Assembly (NCBI GenBank): GCA_033239005.1
Contig: BSQZ01000029.1
Span: 1,702,501 to 1,766,500, forward strand
Length of the DNA: 64,000 nt
Direction of reading: 5' to 3'
From: Lamellibrachia satsuma
Taxonomy: Eukaryota > Annelida > Polychaeta > Sabellida > Siboglinidae
Below, one piece after another: positions 27,001 to 42,000 of the stretch (its first letter is position 1; each line of letters starts with the position of its first letter). The notes under the pieces were generated by a model. The model did not search any database. It saw nothing but the letters and a program-made list of their open reading frames with translations, and was not told the origin of the DNA. A program made the translations under genes and the position numbers.

Positions 27001-30000
27001 AGGTGCTCCATATCTGTGTGGACAGCAAGCAGGCATCCAGGTACTCCAGACCTGTGTGGACACCAAGCAGGCATCCAAGTGCTCCAGTCTTGTGTGGACA
27101 GCAAGCAGGCATCCAGGTACTCCAGACCTGTGTGGACACCAAGCAGGCATCCAAGTGCTCCAGTCTTGTGTGGACAGCAAGCAGGCATCCAGATGCTCCA
27201 GATCTGCATGGACACCAAGCAGGCATTCTTATTTACGGCTTACGGATCCCGTGGGCACCATGTGTAGCATAGTGCTTGTAAAGAGTCCGCCATTCTGCCC
27301 TGTCAGTCGCCCTATGTGCTGCCTCTGCCCAGGATTTCCACCGAAACGCATCTCTCTCTTTTTCCACCATTTGCTGCCACGTCTCTTTTGGTCTTCCGAT
27401 CGCTCTCTTTCCCACAGGTGTCCAATTCATCACTATACGGCAGTCATTTGTAATCTCAAACCGAAGGATTATGGCCAATAAAATTCCATCGTCTAGCCGT
27501 GATGATGTCTGTAATCCTGCTTATTTCTACCTCTTCATACAGTTTTTCATTTGAAATTGTTCTTGGCCAGAATATATGTAGAATTCGACGCAAACATCTA
27601 TTGTGAAATGTATTGAGCCTTTGTCCATCATTTTGGTTTACCTTCCGGCATTCTGCTCCGTATAGTAGAACCGACATCACACTACTCTTGTACATTCTGA
27701 GTTTCGTCTTTTCTTCTGTATTGGCTTGATGCCCACACTTTCCGCAGTTTATAATAGGCTGCTCTCGCTTTCTTTAGGCGTGCACTTATATCTGCTGTTG
27801 AACCTTTGTCTGCATCTATAACTGAGCTTAGATAAGTGAAACTATCAACAGTTTCTACATCGACTATGCCTATTACAATTGGTTGGTTATCATCAGTCTT
27901 GATCTTCATCACTTTCGTTTTGGCTGTGTTTATGTGTAATCCAGTTCTCTTTGCATGCACTTCTAGCTCGTTTGTCTTCTGTTGCAAGTTTCTTCTTGAT
28001 GTTGATAACAGAGCTAAATCATCTGCAAAATCTAGGTCCTCCATCATACTTAATCCCCATTGAATTCCTCTTTTCCTTCTAGTTGTTTTCCACACAATCC
28101 AGTCTATTACCAATACATACAAAAACCCTGACATCACACATCCTTGCCTCACTCCCGACATCACAGGAAACCATTTTAACAATTTGCCTTCATGCTCAAC
28201 TACACATCTGAAGTTTTTGTAAGACATTTTCACAAGATTGATAATTTTGGATGGAATTCCATAGTATTTCATAATTCTCCATAAACTCTTGTTTATGAAG
28301 AGTGGGCTATTCCATTCGAGGCACAGGTCGATAATGTTCCCTAATGCACCTTGCTGGGAACTGACAACAGTGTAACACCTCTCCAGTTATTAGAGTTCTC
28401 CAGGTCTCCTTTTTTAGGCAATTTAATGATGACTCCTTTCTGCCATTCTTCAGGTATTTCTTCATTTTTCCATATTAATTTTAATTAACTTCCTCAAGTT
28501 TCGTGCTACCATATTACTCTGTGTTTTCAACAGTTCAGCCTGTATGTTATCAACTCCTGGTGATTTACCGTTTCCCAACACTTTTATACTTTTTAAAATT
28601 TCTTCTATAGTAGGCGGATTAATGTCAATGTCTATATCGAATAATTCAATGTTCGGAACATCAACAGGGTCGTTGGGTGCCTCTGAGTTCAGAACCTCAG
28701 AGAAGTGTTCTCTCCATCTCTCTATCTGGTCTGCTTCTGATTTTATTACTTCTCCATCTTTGTTCTTGACCGATGTACTTTTTCTGCAGCTTTCATTATT
28801 TATTTTCTTGGTCAGTGTAAACAACGTTCTTTGTTCACCTCTGTTTGCAGCACGTTCTGCTTGTTTTGCAATGTCGTCCATACACGTCCTTTTGTCTGCA
28901 CAGACACGGTTTTTAACTTCTTTGTCTTTGGCTGTATACTTGTTCTTTAGTATTGTCTTTAGTCTTTCCGACTTGGTAGCATTGATTTTGTCCTTGATTG
29001 CTTTCCGCTTGCTTACTTTTTTCAGGCTTCTTCCTGTTATCCATCCTGGTTGTGTGCGTGTTCTGAATCCAAGAACTTCTTCGCTAGCACCACAAACAGC
29101 TTCTTTCACCCCTGACCAACAATCCTCTACTCTCTCAGTTTGTTCTAACACCTGGAACCCATTACTCAGTGCAATCCTGAACTCTTGAGCAGTTTCATAC
29201 ACTCGAAGCTTATCAACATCATACCTCTTTCTACCGCTCTTCTCCACTGACTGTCATCTATCAATTGTGATGTGATCAATTTGGTTCTTGGTAACTCCAT
29301 TTGCTGACGTCCACGTTAACTTGTGGATGTCCTTGTGCGGAAATATACTCATATATTAATTTTTTATTGTCCGCTCCTATTTTTGCATTCATGTCTCCTA
29401 GGACCACAAGCACGTCATGTTTCGGTACTGCTGTTGTTATACCGTGCAAAACTTCATAGAAGTGCTCCTTATCCACATCGCTTGCATCGTTTGTGGGCGT
29501 GGAACATTACACTACAACCATCTTTATGTATTTTTAATAGAATCCAGCAGTAATAATTCGTTCATTCACTGGATGCTATTCGAGAAGTGTGTTCCTGTTC
29601 TTCTTAGATATTATTATCCCAACACCAAACTCGTGCCTGGTCTCTACCCCAGAATACAACAGTCTCCCCTCCTTCAAGTCTGACTTTTCCTGTTCCAGTC
29701 CACCTACTCTCGCTGATTCCCAGTATGTCTATTTTTATTGTCTATACCATAGTTGTTCATTTCATCTACAATTTGCTCAGTTTTACCATCTGTGTTCATC
29801 GTCCTCACATTCCAACACGCAACCTTGATCTGTTTTCTTGGATGCACTAACGGCTCTATCTTGGTGTTAGCTTCCTTACGGCTTTGGCGATCACCATTCA
29901 TGCTATCTTCTGTCAAAGAACTAGTGCCAATATCACCCATCAGAAAGGCTGGATTTCTTGTACATGTTTCTGTAACGTGTTGTTTTTAAGGGGAGCAGGT

Positions 30001-33000
30001 TGTTAGCCTGCCGCCCAACCCCCAACCTGGAGGACCAGGGATCACTCTTAGTCTGGAATCTCACCCTCGACCAGTCCGGCATGGTTAAACCTACCAGGGA
30101 TACACGTATCCTAGCCGGCATAGCTCTCAGGATCACTGAGGCACACATGCTACTCAACTGCGACAAGGTTTTAATCCTCGGAGTAGCTCCGTGGCATTCG
30201 ACCGGACCTGTGTGGACACCAAGCAGGCATCCAGGTGCTCCAGATCTGTGTGGACACCAAGCAGGCATTGAGGTGCTCCATATCTGTGTGGACACCAAGT
30301 AGGCATCCAGGTGCTCCAGTCTTATGTGGACATCAAGCAGGCATCCAGGTGCTCCAGATCTGTGTGGACACCAAGCAGGCATTGAGGTGCTCCAGATATG
30401 TGTGGACACCAAGCAGGCATCTAGGTGCTCCAGTCTTATGTGGACACCAAGCAGGCATCCAGGTGCTCCAGATCTGTGTGGACACCAAGCTGGCATCTAG
30501 GTGCTCCAGATCTGTGTGGACACTAAGCAGGCATGCAGGTGCTCCAGTCTTATGTGGACACCAAGCAGGCATTGAGGTGCTCCAGATCTGTGTGGACACC
30601 AAGCCGGCATTGAGGTGCTCCAGTCTTATGTGGACACCAAGCAGGCATTGAGGTGCTCCAGATCTGTGTGGACACCAAGTAGGCATTGAGGTGCTCCAGA
30701 TCTGTGCGGACACCAAGCAGGCATTGAGGTGCTCCATATCTGTGTGGACACCAAGTAGGCATCCAGGTGCTCCAGTCTTATGTGGACATCAAGCACGCAT
30801 CCAGGTGCCCCAGATCTGTGTGGACACCAAGCAGGCATTGAGGTGCTCCAGATATGTGTGGACACCAAGCAGGCATCCAGGTGCTCCAGTCTTATGTGGA
30901 CACCAAGCAGGCATCCAGGTGCTCCAGATCTGTGTGGACACCAAGCAGGCATTGAGGTGCTCCAGATCTGTGTGGACACCAAACAGGCATTGAGGTGCTC
31001 CAGATCTGTGTGGACACCAAGCCGGCATCCAGGTGCTCCAGATCTGTGTGGACACCAAGCAGGCATCCATGTGCTCCAGTCATATGTGGACACCAAGCAG
31101 GCATTGAGGTGCTCCAGATCTGTATGGACACCAAGCCGGCATCCAGGTGCTCCATATCTGTGTGGACACCAAGCAGGCATTCATGTGCTCCACTGCAAGT
31201 GTTCCATCTCAACAAACCTATCAAGTTTACTGCACATGCCAACATTCTGTCAATAACACTTGTATTGGACGATATCAATTTAATAGCTGCTATATAGGTC
31301 TCTCAACAAGTCATTATGTAGCACATGATTACATAGTTTATGTGTGTGTGTGTTTGTGTGGGCATGCGTTTACATGCCATCATGAGTGCATGTGTGTGAG
31401 AGCATGATGTGATGTTGTCACCAATGAGTGTCTCTGGGTAATGTTGTCACCTATGAGTGTCACTGGGTGATGTTGTCACCAATGAGTATCACTGGGTGAT
31501 GTTGTCACCTATGAGTGTCATTAGGTGATGTTGTCACCAATGAGTGTCACCAGAGTGTAACTTAAGAGAGTTTCACCAGAGAGTGTCACAGGATGATGTC
31601 ACCAGAGAGCGTCATTGGGTGATGTTGACACCAGAGAGTGTCAATGAGTGATGTTGTCACAGGAGAGTGTCACTGGGCGAAGTTGTAATCAGTGTTCCTG
31701 AGTGTTAAGAGCAGCTTGTGAGTTGCCATGGATACATTAATGACATCAATTACCTGTGCAATTACAGCATCAGTGACCAGTGTAATGGACTGTCCAGTGT
31801 CAGATTCTCCTGGCTGTTGTGTTAATTTCTCCATGGCATCTTCATTTCTGTGTGACAGTTATTCGCCACAACTCGTGTCAACAGTTGTTTCTTTGTGTCC
31901 CATGACACAGCTTTGTGTGTCAGTGACTATGTCAACCCAGTCATGACATGCTATCAAGAACATCATCCCTATGTTGCCTCCAGCTGTTTCAGTCATTAGT
32001 GATTGCATCCACCACAGCACTTTGTCTATCTCTCAGACTGTCACCTGTGGTGGATGACATACAAGTCACAGCTGGAGTCAGACCACAGTTGAAAATTGCA
32101 TTGGTGGCCATGTTAACGTTTTGTTAGATTATAAGAAAACGTGACCACTAAAAATTCTGAAACTTTTTCACAGCAACTGCCATCATCTCATTGACATGCT
32201 GACCAAGTTTTATCAAAATCACATACCTCCAGCTCTTTTAAAATGCCCCTACGTGCGATGCCCATCAATTTTGACAAAAATAGCCTTGTATTCATGCACC
32301 CACGTGGCCCATAGCAGAAAAATTCCCATAAATCCCTCCGCCTTTTAAACTCTCAAAAAAATGCACTATTTCACAGCCAGTAGCTTCTACAAACAAACCT
32401 GTGAATATGCCTGCTCAATTGCACTTATGTCACATCATATGAATTCTTTAAATTCACATATCGCAATTTAATACGCCCTACATTCGTGTGAAACAATAAA
32501 TAGGAAGGTCAACTGTGGTCTTACCACTGTAGCCCTTGTCAGTGACCAAGCTGCTGCCAGGCTTATAACAGGCAGTGAACCTGAGATTTTGGTGCCCACG
32601 TTCCACATATCCACAGTCAACTACAGGCACCCACAACTCCACATACTCACTGTCAACTACAGGCACCCACACCTCCACATACTCACTGTCAACTACAGGC
32701 ACCCACACCTCCACATACTCACTGTCAACTACAGGCACCCACACCTCCACATACTCACTGTCAACTACAGGCACCCACACCTCCACATATCCACTGTCAA
32801 CTACAGGCACCCACACCTCCACATATTCACTGTCAACTATGGGCACCCACACCTCCACATATCCACTGTCAATTACAGGCACCCACACCTCCACATATCC
32901 ACTGTCAACTACAGGCACCCACACCTCCACATATCCACTGTCAACTACAGGCACCCACACCTCCACATACTCACTGTCAACTATGGGCACCCACACCTCC

Positions 33001-36000
33001 ACATACTCACTGTCAACTATGGGCACCCACACCTCCACATACTCACTGTCAACTACAGGCACCCACACCTCCACATATCCACTGTCAACTACAGGCACCC
33101 ACACCTCCACATATCCACTGTCAACTACAGGCACCCACACCTCCACATACTCACTGTCAACTATGGGCACCCACACCTCCACATACTCACTGTCAACTAC
33201 AGGCACCCACACCTCCACATATTCACTGTCAACTACAGGCACCCACACCTCCACATATTCACTGTCAACTACAGGCACCCACACCTCCACATACTCACAG
33301 TCAACTACGGGCACCCACACCTCCACATATCCACTGTCAATTATGCGCACCCACACCTCCAGATACTCACTGTCAACTACAGGCACCCACACCTCCACAT
33401 ACCCATTGTCAACTATGGGCACCCACACCTCCACATACCCACTGTCAACTACAGGCACCCACACCTCCACATACCCACTGTCAACTACGGGCACCCATAC
33501 CATTTCCTAGCCTATGAGTGAGCATTAAAACATCTACACTGACACGCCACACCAAGGCACTGAAGATGTTGTTGAAGTCACAGATTTTAGGGTTAGGCAG
33601 TGACAGCACTGGAAATTCTGACAATGACGTTCATACAGGAATTGGCAAAGCAACATCTGCCTCCAATACAATAACAAGATTTGGAGCAATGACAAACTGT
33701 CAGCTGAAGTGAAATAAGGCCACTGTCCAAAAAGAATGGGATGGAGAGTTTCCACCTGCACTGCCTTGGATGAGCACTACGGATCAAATGTTTAAAAACA
33801 AGGTTGACACATATCTCAGGAGGGTGGGTTATAAGTAGATGAACATTGTTGGACTCTCGATAAGCCAATGGCTTCCTTGTCCACTTGCCATCTGGGCCTT
33901 TGGCTTGGATGGCAAATCTTGTTAAATATCTTGTTACACTATTATAATCACATAATGAATGCCGAAATTCTTGCAGCATCGAAATAACATCCACTCCACT
34001 CCTGTACATGACCAAGAGAAGTCTCCAGTGGACAGGCCGTCTGCTTATAATGTTACCAAATAAAACCCACTGCATGCCTATCACTTCCAACCATCTGGAA
34101 AACTCAAGAGCGGTCGACCATGTTTGAAGATAATCAAGACTCTCCAGTTGAACTAAAGAGCTCTTTTGTCTTGCTAGTGATTGAGTAGTCTGGTTAAGAT
34201 GTGTCTTCACCTGGTGTTTGGAAGAACACAAACAGTTTGGTCAAACAGACAAGTACAAGTACTAATAGTTAACACTGGGTACTAGGTAAACCATTCATAG
34301 GTACCGTGTCTGATAGTTTTTATGTACAAACATGTTATGTTTTTATCGTACAATCATGTTATAATCATGTTATACAGCATAAACTATTATTATAAAGGTA
34401 AGTTCTTATATTGCACTCCATCCAGTCCTTGGGACCACTCAAAGCTCTTTACACTTCACCCCCTGTTCATTCCAAGTTCTCTGGGAAGCATTCAGCCATG
34501 CTACAATTACTGCACGAAGACTATCACATATCCACCACTGTTAGGTATATTACAAAAAATTTTAAATTGTTTTATAATAATTAAAACACTTCTATCTGAT
34601 AGAGTATGTTATGCCATTTATCACCCTTTTTAAATTTTTTCAATATCTTTATTATTTGCGAAGTTATTTCACTTTTTGGCTTCAAAAAAGGGCCTATTTT
34701 GAACATTGGAATCGAGTTCATTTCTTGTGACCTTTATGTTTGGTGGCTGAGCTACCATTGAATGCAGGGGATCATGCCATTATGTGAACTAATGTGGCAT
34801 TATGTGAACTAATAAAGATATTGAGGTGTAATAAAAAGACCCTAAGATGTTTACCTAACAATGTGTGACCTTGACATGACCTTGCAATGACCTACTTATA
34901 TTGACCTTGACCTACTATGGGGTGTAAGGGAGAATTAATGTACATGTACACGTGGACCTTAATACAAATTAATGACCTAATTGATTATATTGTGACCTTT
35001 GACCTAATTACATGTCTTAATGGCCTATTTATTTTTAATGAAGTCTGGAATGGGATCCTATAAAGTCAATGGAGGCTGTAATTGTTGAATATAATATTGA
35101 TCTTAGTGACCTGATTATTTAACTTTGATTGACCTTTGACCAATTTGTTGGTAAATTACATATTTCAGCCATAATGGATTTTGCATGACAGTGGTGTTCG
35201 AAAATTTACTAAGGGAAATGATGTATATAATTACATTTACTACAATATATGTTGATGACAATTGATTATAATGTGACATTTGCATAACTACAGGTATTAG
35301 TGGCCTAAAATAATCGCTTGGTGAAAAAACACAATGTCATTGCATAAATACAACACAATTTATTATATATTGTGAGAGCTTTGTCATTTCCCGCTCAGCT
35401 TGGCACATCAATATTCACTGTTTCATGAAATAATATCCTGCACTTTAACATGAAGTAATGTTTATATATTGTTCACAGTAGGCTGATAGGGAGACATGGA
35501 AAAGGACAATACCCAAAACAATGCAGCAGTACAAGAAGTAGTCAGCTTCAACCCGTTATAAAAGGAACTATGAGGCGAAACATAGAGTACACTCCTGGCT
35601 CAATACAGCAAATATTCACAGTTCACTGTTTCATAAGTCCATGCCAGTGCATGTGTCAATGTTCGCAGGGCATTGCAAACTCAGTGCATGAATGTTCATA
35701 TGTCAATGTCTCATAAATTAATGTCATGAAGCAATATATTAAAGTGGTTCACATGATACTGTCGGTTGAGTGTACACATCTTCAGAGATCAGTTTTGTAA
35801 ATCCACGCATGGTTAATGTGTCGATGTTCACTGGACACTGTAGGTTTAGTGTACATGTATTCAACATTTTCACATAGTCTTTGTCTGTCTTTTGATGTGT
35901 GTGTTATCCTTTTAATCTTCAAATGTATTGTGGAATCCTAGAAAATAAAATAAAGAATATTATATTACACACACATATAATATACATATATATATATATA

Positions 36001-39000
36001 AATACATACATATACATACATACATACATACATACACATGTTGTGCATTAAAAGTACACGTAGAAAGAATAAAAATTATCTAATATATGCACGTCGTACA
36101 TCAAGTTATTGCTTAACAAAACTCATTTTCTTAATTTATTTCTGTTTTAAATGTAATATAAAGGAAGGAAACCAATAATAAAATCTTATTGATTGTATAC
36201 ATTAAAAATTATCAGCACATAATTGTAAAAGTGCAGATGCCGTGGATTTAAATGCTGAAATATCACGACGTCAGACTGTCAAAACTGTGCCAAGTCACGC
36301 ACAAACCGGAAGTTACGAATACAGCATTTAAATTGTGAAAATATAACATTTTAACAAGAGCAATCTTAATGATTATTACTGCCATGCAACATTGATATAT
36401 CTATAATTACTTGCTCCCACTAAATCTAGCCACAGTTGGTTGCAAACACTTCGATTGCGTGGACTTTGAATCGCGAAAAATGACTTCGCCATGCAGCGAT
36501 GTCAACAACGTAAACGCACTTTTAAACGCTAAACAGCGTGCGCATAGCTAATTTTCCGAACGATGCTGTACTCGGGCGAACAAACCCACATTCATAATAT
36601 GCACATCATTATAAAGCTGAAATATTGAAGATTTAATTTATCGACATGCTAAAGTTGTTCAATGATTATTTACCATTATTTTTAACTACTATTCATAAGG
36701 CAAAAGTTACCACAAGCTTACCTCGGTCAAAGTCAATCCATGAACGCCCACGAAAATTCCACATGCTTCATCAGTCTTCCATTGTTTGATATATGTATCA
36801 GTCAAGGTCACACGTTCATTTGCATAATGTTATGATGCAAATCTGCATGACCATCAAAACCAGACGGAGCCTAAGATGGCGGTCACATATTCTGGGTCAA
36901 TTTCTACGTACGAGTTTTCCGCAGCGTACCTAGCGGATTGTAATATACCTACCACTGTCTATATAGCCACGTGCTCATTTACACAGCTGAGTGAACTGTG
37001 GAAATGTGGGGTGAATGAAACTGCCAAAGCTTCGAAACGGCAGCAAGAGGATTCAAACCCGGGTTCTCTCAATTGAGAGCCAGATGTTCTAACCACTATG
37101 CCACCCCACCCCACACCACCACACTACACACCACACGCCACCACACTATATGCCACCACACCCCACATCACCACACTATACGCCACCACACCCCACACCA
37201 CCACACTACATGCCAATCCACTATACCCCACACCACCACACTACACGCCACTCCACTACACCCCACACCACATGTCACCCCACCCCACTACACGCCACCA
37301 CACCCCACACTACGCCACCACAATAAGCCACCACACCCCACACACTACGCCACCACACAGTATGCTACCACACCCCACGCCACCACACCCCACACAGTAT
37401 GCCACCATGCCCCGTTATTATATTCTAACATACTGACTGTCCAAACATATACTTTAGGTTTCACAGCCAAGCTCTGTTCTTGAATGAGTTCATTTGGGCC
37501 TACTTATCTTTCTACTCTGTCAAGCTACGTGTTCTTGTTGTCAGGCATCAATGCTTATCATACTAGAATATTCTGAATTTCATCCTGATCACTAAGTATC
37601 ACTGAATTCCCTCGTGATCACTAAGTATCACACTGAAGTCCAAGTACACTGGGGTGAACAGTAAAACATCTTGTCTGGACAGGCAACAAGGCAATCACAG
37701 AAAAAACACCCCAGATGATCTCTCAAAACTGCTGCATTTAGGAGACAAACTAAGTGAGTGAACTGAAGCAGTGATGAGATGGAGATGAGAACTCTGTGTG
37801 GAAGTAAACTAATGGAGTGCTATCCTTGGCCAGAAGGTTGTTGTTGAGTGATGAGATGGAGATGAGAACTCTGTGTGGAAGTAAACTAATGGAGTGCTAT
37901 CCTTGGCCAGAAGGTTGTTGTTGAGTGATGAGATGGAGATGAGAACTGTGTGTGGAAGTAAACTAATGGAGTGCTATCCTTGGCCAGAAGGTTGTTGTTG
38001 AGTGATGAGATGGAGATGAGAACTCTGTGTGGAAGTAAACTAATGGAGTGCTATCCTTGGCCAGAAGGTTGTTGTTGAGTGATGAGATGGAGATGAGAAC
38101 TCTGTGTGGAAGTAAACTAATGGAGTGCTATCCTTGGCCAGAAGGTTGTTGTTGAGTGATGAGATGGAGATGAGAACTCTGTGTGGAAGTAAACTAATGG
38201 AGTGCTATCCTTGGCCAGAAGGTTGTTGTTGTTTACACAATCACAAGTTGACTCTAGCTTCCGCTACAACAGCTGGCTAAATTACACAGATATAATCTTG
38301 ACGGCCAATAGTCAGAAATGCCAAAGGGTACAGGCTACAGGTTTGTGAACGCTTTTCTGGATGGGTAATATTTTGCATGCAACGTTCTGCAGTGCCTACA
38401 ATGTTATGCATCTTAACACATTACAACATGGTCATTTTAAATATCTACGAAACATCATAATAATAGCTAACAAATCTAACCTTTAAATATAACATTAGCA
38501 CTGATACTAATTACAATGAACACATATTTTAATGGTCTGTAAATTATGAAACTAAAAGGCATCATACATTATAACAAACATATTCATTCATTATTGTTTA
38601 TTAAAGGGGACATGATTCACAATTGTCACACAATTACATGTGTGCTCCGCGGCATCTCCAACTGGCCCAAGAGATGTCAGTCTGTAGGTGGACTGTTGTT
38701 GGATATGTTCTGCTGCTTGAGTTCCCTGTCAACCTGTACAGCAGGGCTTAGTGGATGTACAAAGTGTCACCTAACAGTGCTGTTGTGAACTTAAATGAAC
38801 TTAAATACAAGGTCCTGGCTGGAGAATTAATGGCACAGCTAATAAATGACCACTGATCACTGCTGTGGTCAGAGTGACAGGTAAACAAGCTGGTCTGTGT
38901 ATTAGGACAGGATATCTTTATGATTTCACATTTGCACGATACTGCTATGCCATTTTAGATAAATAGATATATGCTTTGCAAAGTGAACATAACATGTTTC

Positions 39001-42000
39001 CTTTTCTTTCACCAAAACCAACTTTTGCTGACAGCTTAGTTGACAGAAGCTATCATTTTCAAGGCATTCTTATTTTTCAGATGCTATTTAACATATTGAT
39101 ACTGTATTTCCTGTTATTGTCTTTAATTAAACTCACATATTGTCATGCTGACATCATGGCAATTTGTCAATCTATTAAGGGCAATGCAATATTGCACAAA
39201 TTGACATCAAACAAAATTGCATATACGTCCCTTAATAGATCTACACCCCTCCTCGTGGTCATTTTAAGAATCTTGGATCTAGGAAAAAGTTAAGACACAA
39301 AGCTGCTTCCTCTAAGCCTACAGAAACAAGGTTTGTGGCACCCAGCCGCTCAATCTCATAGATTTCCAGAAAGAAAAGGAGTGTTATCAGAACATGCAGT
39401 GACTGAACCGCTGCAGGCTATTTATAGCTGATGGTCTAAGCCAGCATCACCAGTGCAGCAGAAACTCAGCCTTCTCACTAACATAATATTATAATTTATG
39501 TAACATGGCATTCAGTTAGTTGAAGTTACATTGGTTGCAAACTAGACCACATTAAAGTCAATTACAACAACAAAACATGTCTGACAGATTCTGAACACAC
39601 TCCATACACAATTATAGAATTGTTGTGTACAAAATAGCATAACCAAATAGACAGCAAGCAGCATCATAACTTCACTTAGTACAAGTACAACTTAGTACAA
39701 GTGCATGTACAACTTCTACATCATGATTACACACAGCTCCTGTCTATCTGCCGAGCTGCAGTACTGTCATTAATGCCCTTACCTGCAGGGCAACCGAGAT
39801 CTTGCCAATGCTCCCACAGTCAATCTCTTGCCTTGTGATCTTGCGAGAGAATGAGTTCTCATCCACCTTGTCCTGAAACAAAGGAGACCACAGAATGAGT
39901 TCTCATCCACCTTGTCCTGAAACAAAGGCCACAGAGATGCTACCTCAGACATAAACTGGAAGGCTGGGGGGACATGCCTGGGAGGGACATGCCTGGGAGG
40001 GACATAATCAGACATGTCAAGCCTTTTAAAATTATTAAAATCATTACCAGGGATGACTCAACTACCAATGACAAAAGGAAGACTGACCATCATAATAACA
40101 CTGTTACATTATGTAACACTGTAGTCTTTGTTACACTGTTATATTACGTAACATTGTTATCTTTGTTACACTGTTGCCTAGATCCAAAGAAAATTGAAAA
40201 CATAGTCAGGGCCCAGTTGTTTACATGGTTGCCATATGACCTGTCACTATTTTGGAAACACAGTTTTATTAGTAACAACACAAGTTTGAGTAAATATAGA
40301 ACCCAGTTGTTTACCTGGCAGTGCGCCAACATTAGGTCACAAAACACTCCAAGTTTTCTTTATAGAGATCCAAAGTTTGGGGACAGGAAAAGTCAAGGTC
40401 ATGTGTCAGTACTGCTTGACAGGAACATATATATCTCAAACACAACTTCTAGTTGACATCATTATGAGAATGCACTTGTCAGTATCCACCACCCCTGGAC
40501 ATGGGGGATGCTTCCACCACCACCCCTGGAAAGGGGGCACTCACACCTGGACATTAGGGATACTTCCACCACCCCTGGAGAGGGGGCACTCACACCCCAG
40601 GACATGCGGGATGCTTCCACTACCCCTGGAAAGGGGGCACTCACACCTGGACATGGGGGATGCTTCCACCACCCCTGGAGGGGGCACTCAAACACCTGGA
40701 CATGTGGAATAATTCCACTACCCCTGGGGAGGGGGCACTCACACACATGGACATGGGGATACTTCCACTGCCCCTGGAGAGGCACTCACACTTTCTCCCT
40801 GAACAAACAATACCATTGTCACTGTAGCGGTATTAACACAACGATGTAAACAAAGAATTTAAGCATGGTTTTGCAGTGCTTCATGTTTGAAAATCGCTCA
40901 CCTAAATATGCCAAATTAATTTAGACGAGTGATTTGTTATTAGTTTTTTTACTGTGTGGTAGCGCCACCATTAAGATTCACAAATACGCCTTGTATAAGT
41001 ATCAAATATATATTCTTAAATGCAGCTTAGTAGGCAATGCCAATATAAACTGGGGTGAAACGGCATGCTTCCATTGCATTATAAATCATTATGGCTATGC
41101 CAAACACTCTAAATCAAAAACTTAACTCGGTGTGCAAAAATATTAATTCGTCATCTGCACATGAAACAGTGAATCAATGTTCAGTAGTACCGGAGATGAG
41201 CACCATGAATTTGTGTTCAGAGCGACTGAAAAACGAAGTGGAACAATTATTAACATTGTCATTTTCAATGTTTAACCAACTTTTACACTTCGTGTCAACT
41301 CATATGCGTGGTCGGTTGCTCATATCCAGGTTATTATTTTTGATTCCCATTACAGTGTAGTCGGTCAATCAGATCATAGCAAACTATTGTCGATCCATAA
41401 TCTATTCCATGACTATATATGTATACATGGATTTTATTCAGTTCAACATACAGCTGTGACATAAAAAATAATGCACATGTGCCATTCAGTACGACCTGTT
41501 CAGCCCGTGATTGGAGTCAACATGTCTGGTCATCTATTACATTTCATCATTATGCACTCAGAACACCTGCAAATGTACACGTTTTCTGAACATGTCAGAA
41601 GTGCTTGCAAATACAAATGTCACATTCTCACTGACACAATACAAATATAATCTATTTCCACCAGTCAGCAAACATCTGTGTAAATAGTACTGAAGGTTGA
41701 CAGCCACTTTAAAGGTGATTCTCCCCAACTCACAGTGTGCATCATGCTCACTTGTACAACGCACAGACTCACAGTGTGCATCATGCTCACTTGTACAACG
41801 CACAGACTCACAGTGTGCATCATGCTCACTTGTACAACGCACAGACTCACAGTGTGCATCATGCTCACTTGTACAACGCACAGACTCACAGTGTGCATCA
41901 TGCTCACTTGTACAACACACAGACTCACAGTGTGCATCATGCTCACTTGTACAACACACAGATTCACAGTGTGCATCATGCTCACTTGTACAACACACAG

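Noticed and set aside
28544..29188. 214-codon + strand ORF
   Set aside because: Antisense shadow of the RTE LINE coding region.
26731..31297. Many overlapping 100-190-codon ORFs (e.g. [29 protein letters not shown])
   Set aside because: All are translations of the 38-bp array in different frames.
32478..33510. Open frames of 341 (-) and 311 (+) codons suggesting a repeat protein
   Set aside because: Both fall on the 36-bp minisatellite; many frames are open at once and no frame shows codon-position bias.
37040..37106. Functional tRNA gene
   Set aside because: A and B boxes are present, but the tRNA body cannot be folded convincingly and it continues into a SINE-like body.
39974..40456. 160-codon + strand ORF
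   Set aside because: Contains a simple TTACACTGTTA-type repeat and no domain; probably chance.
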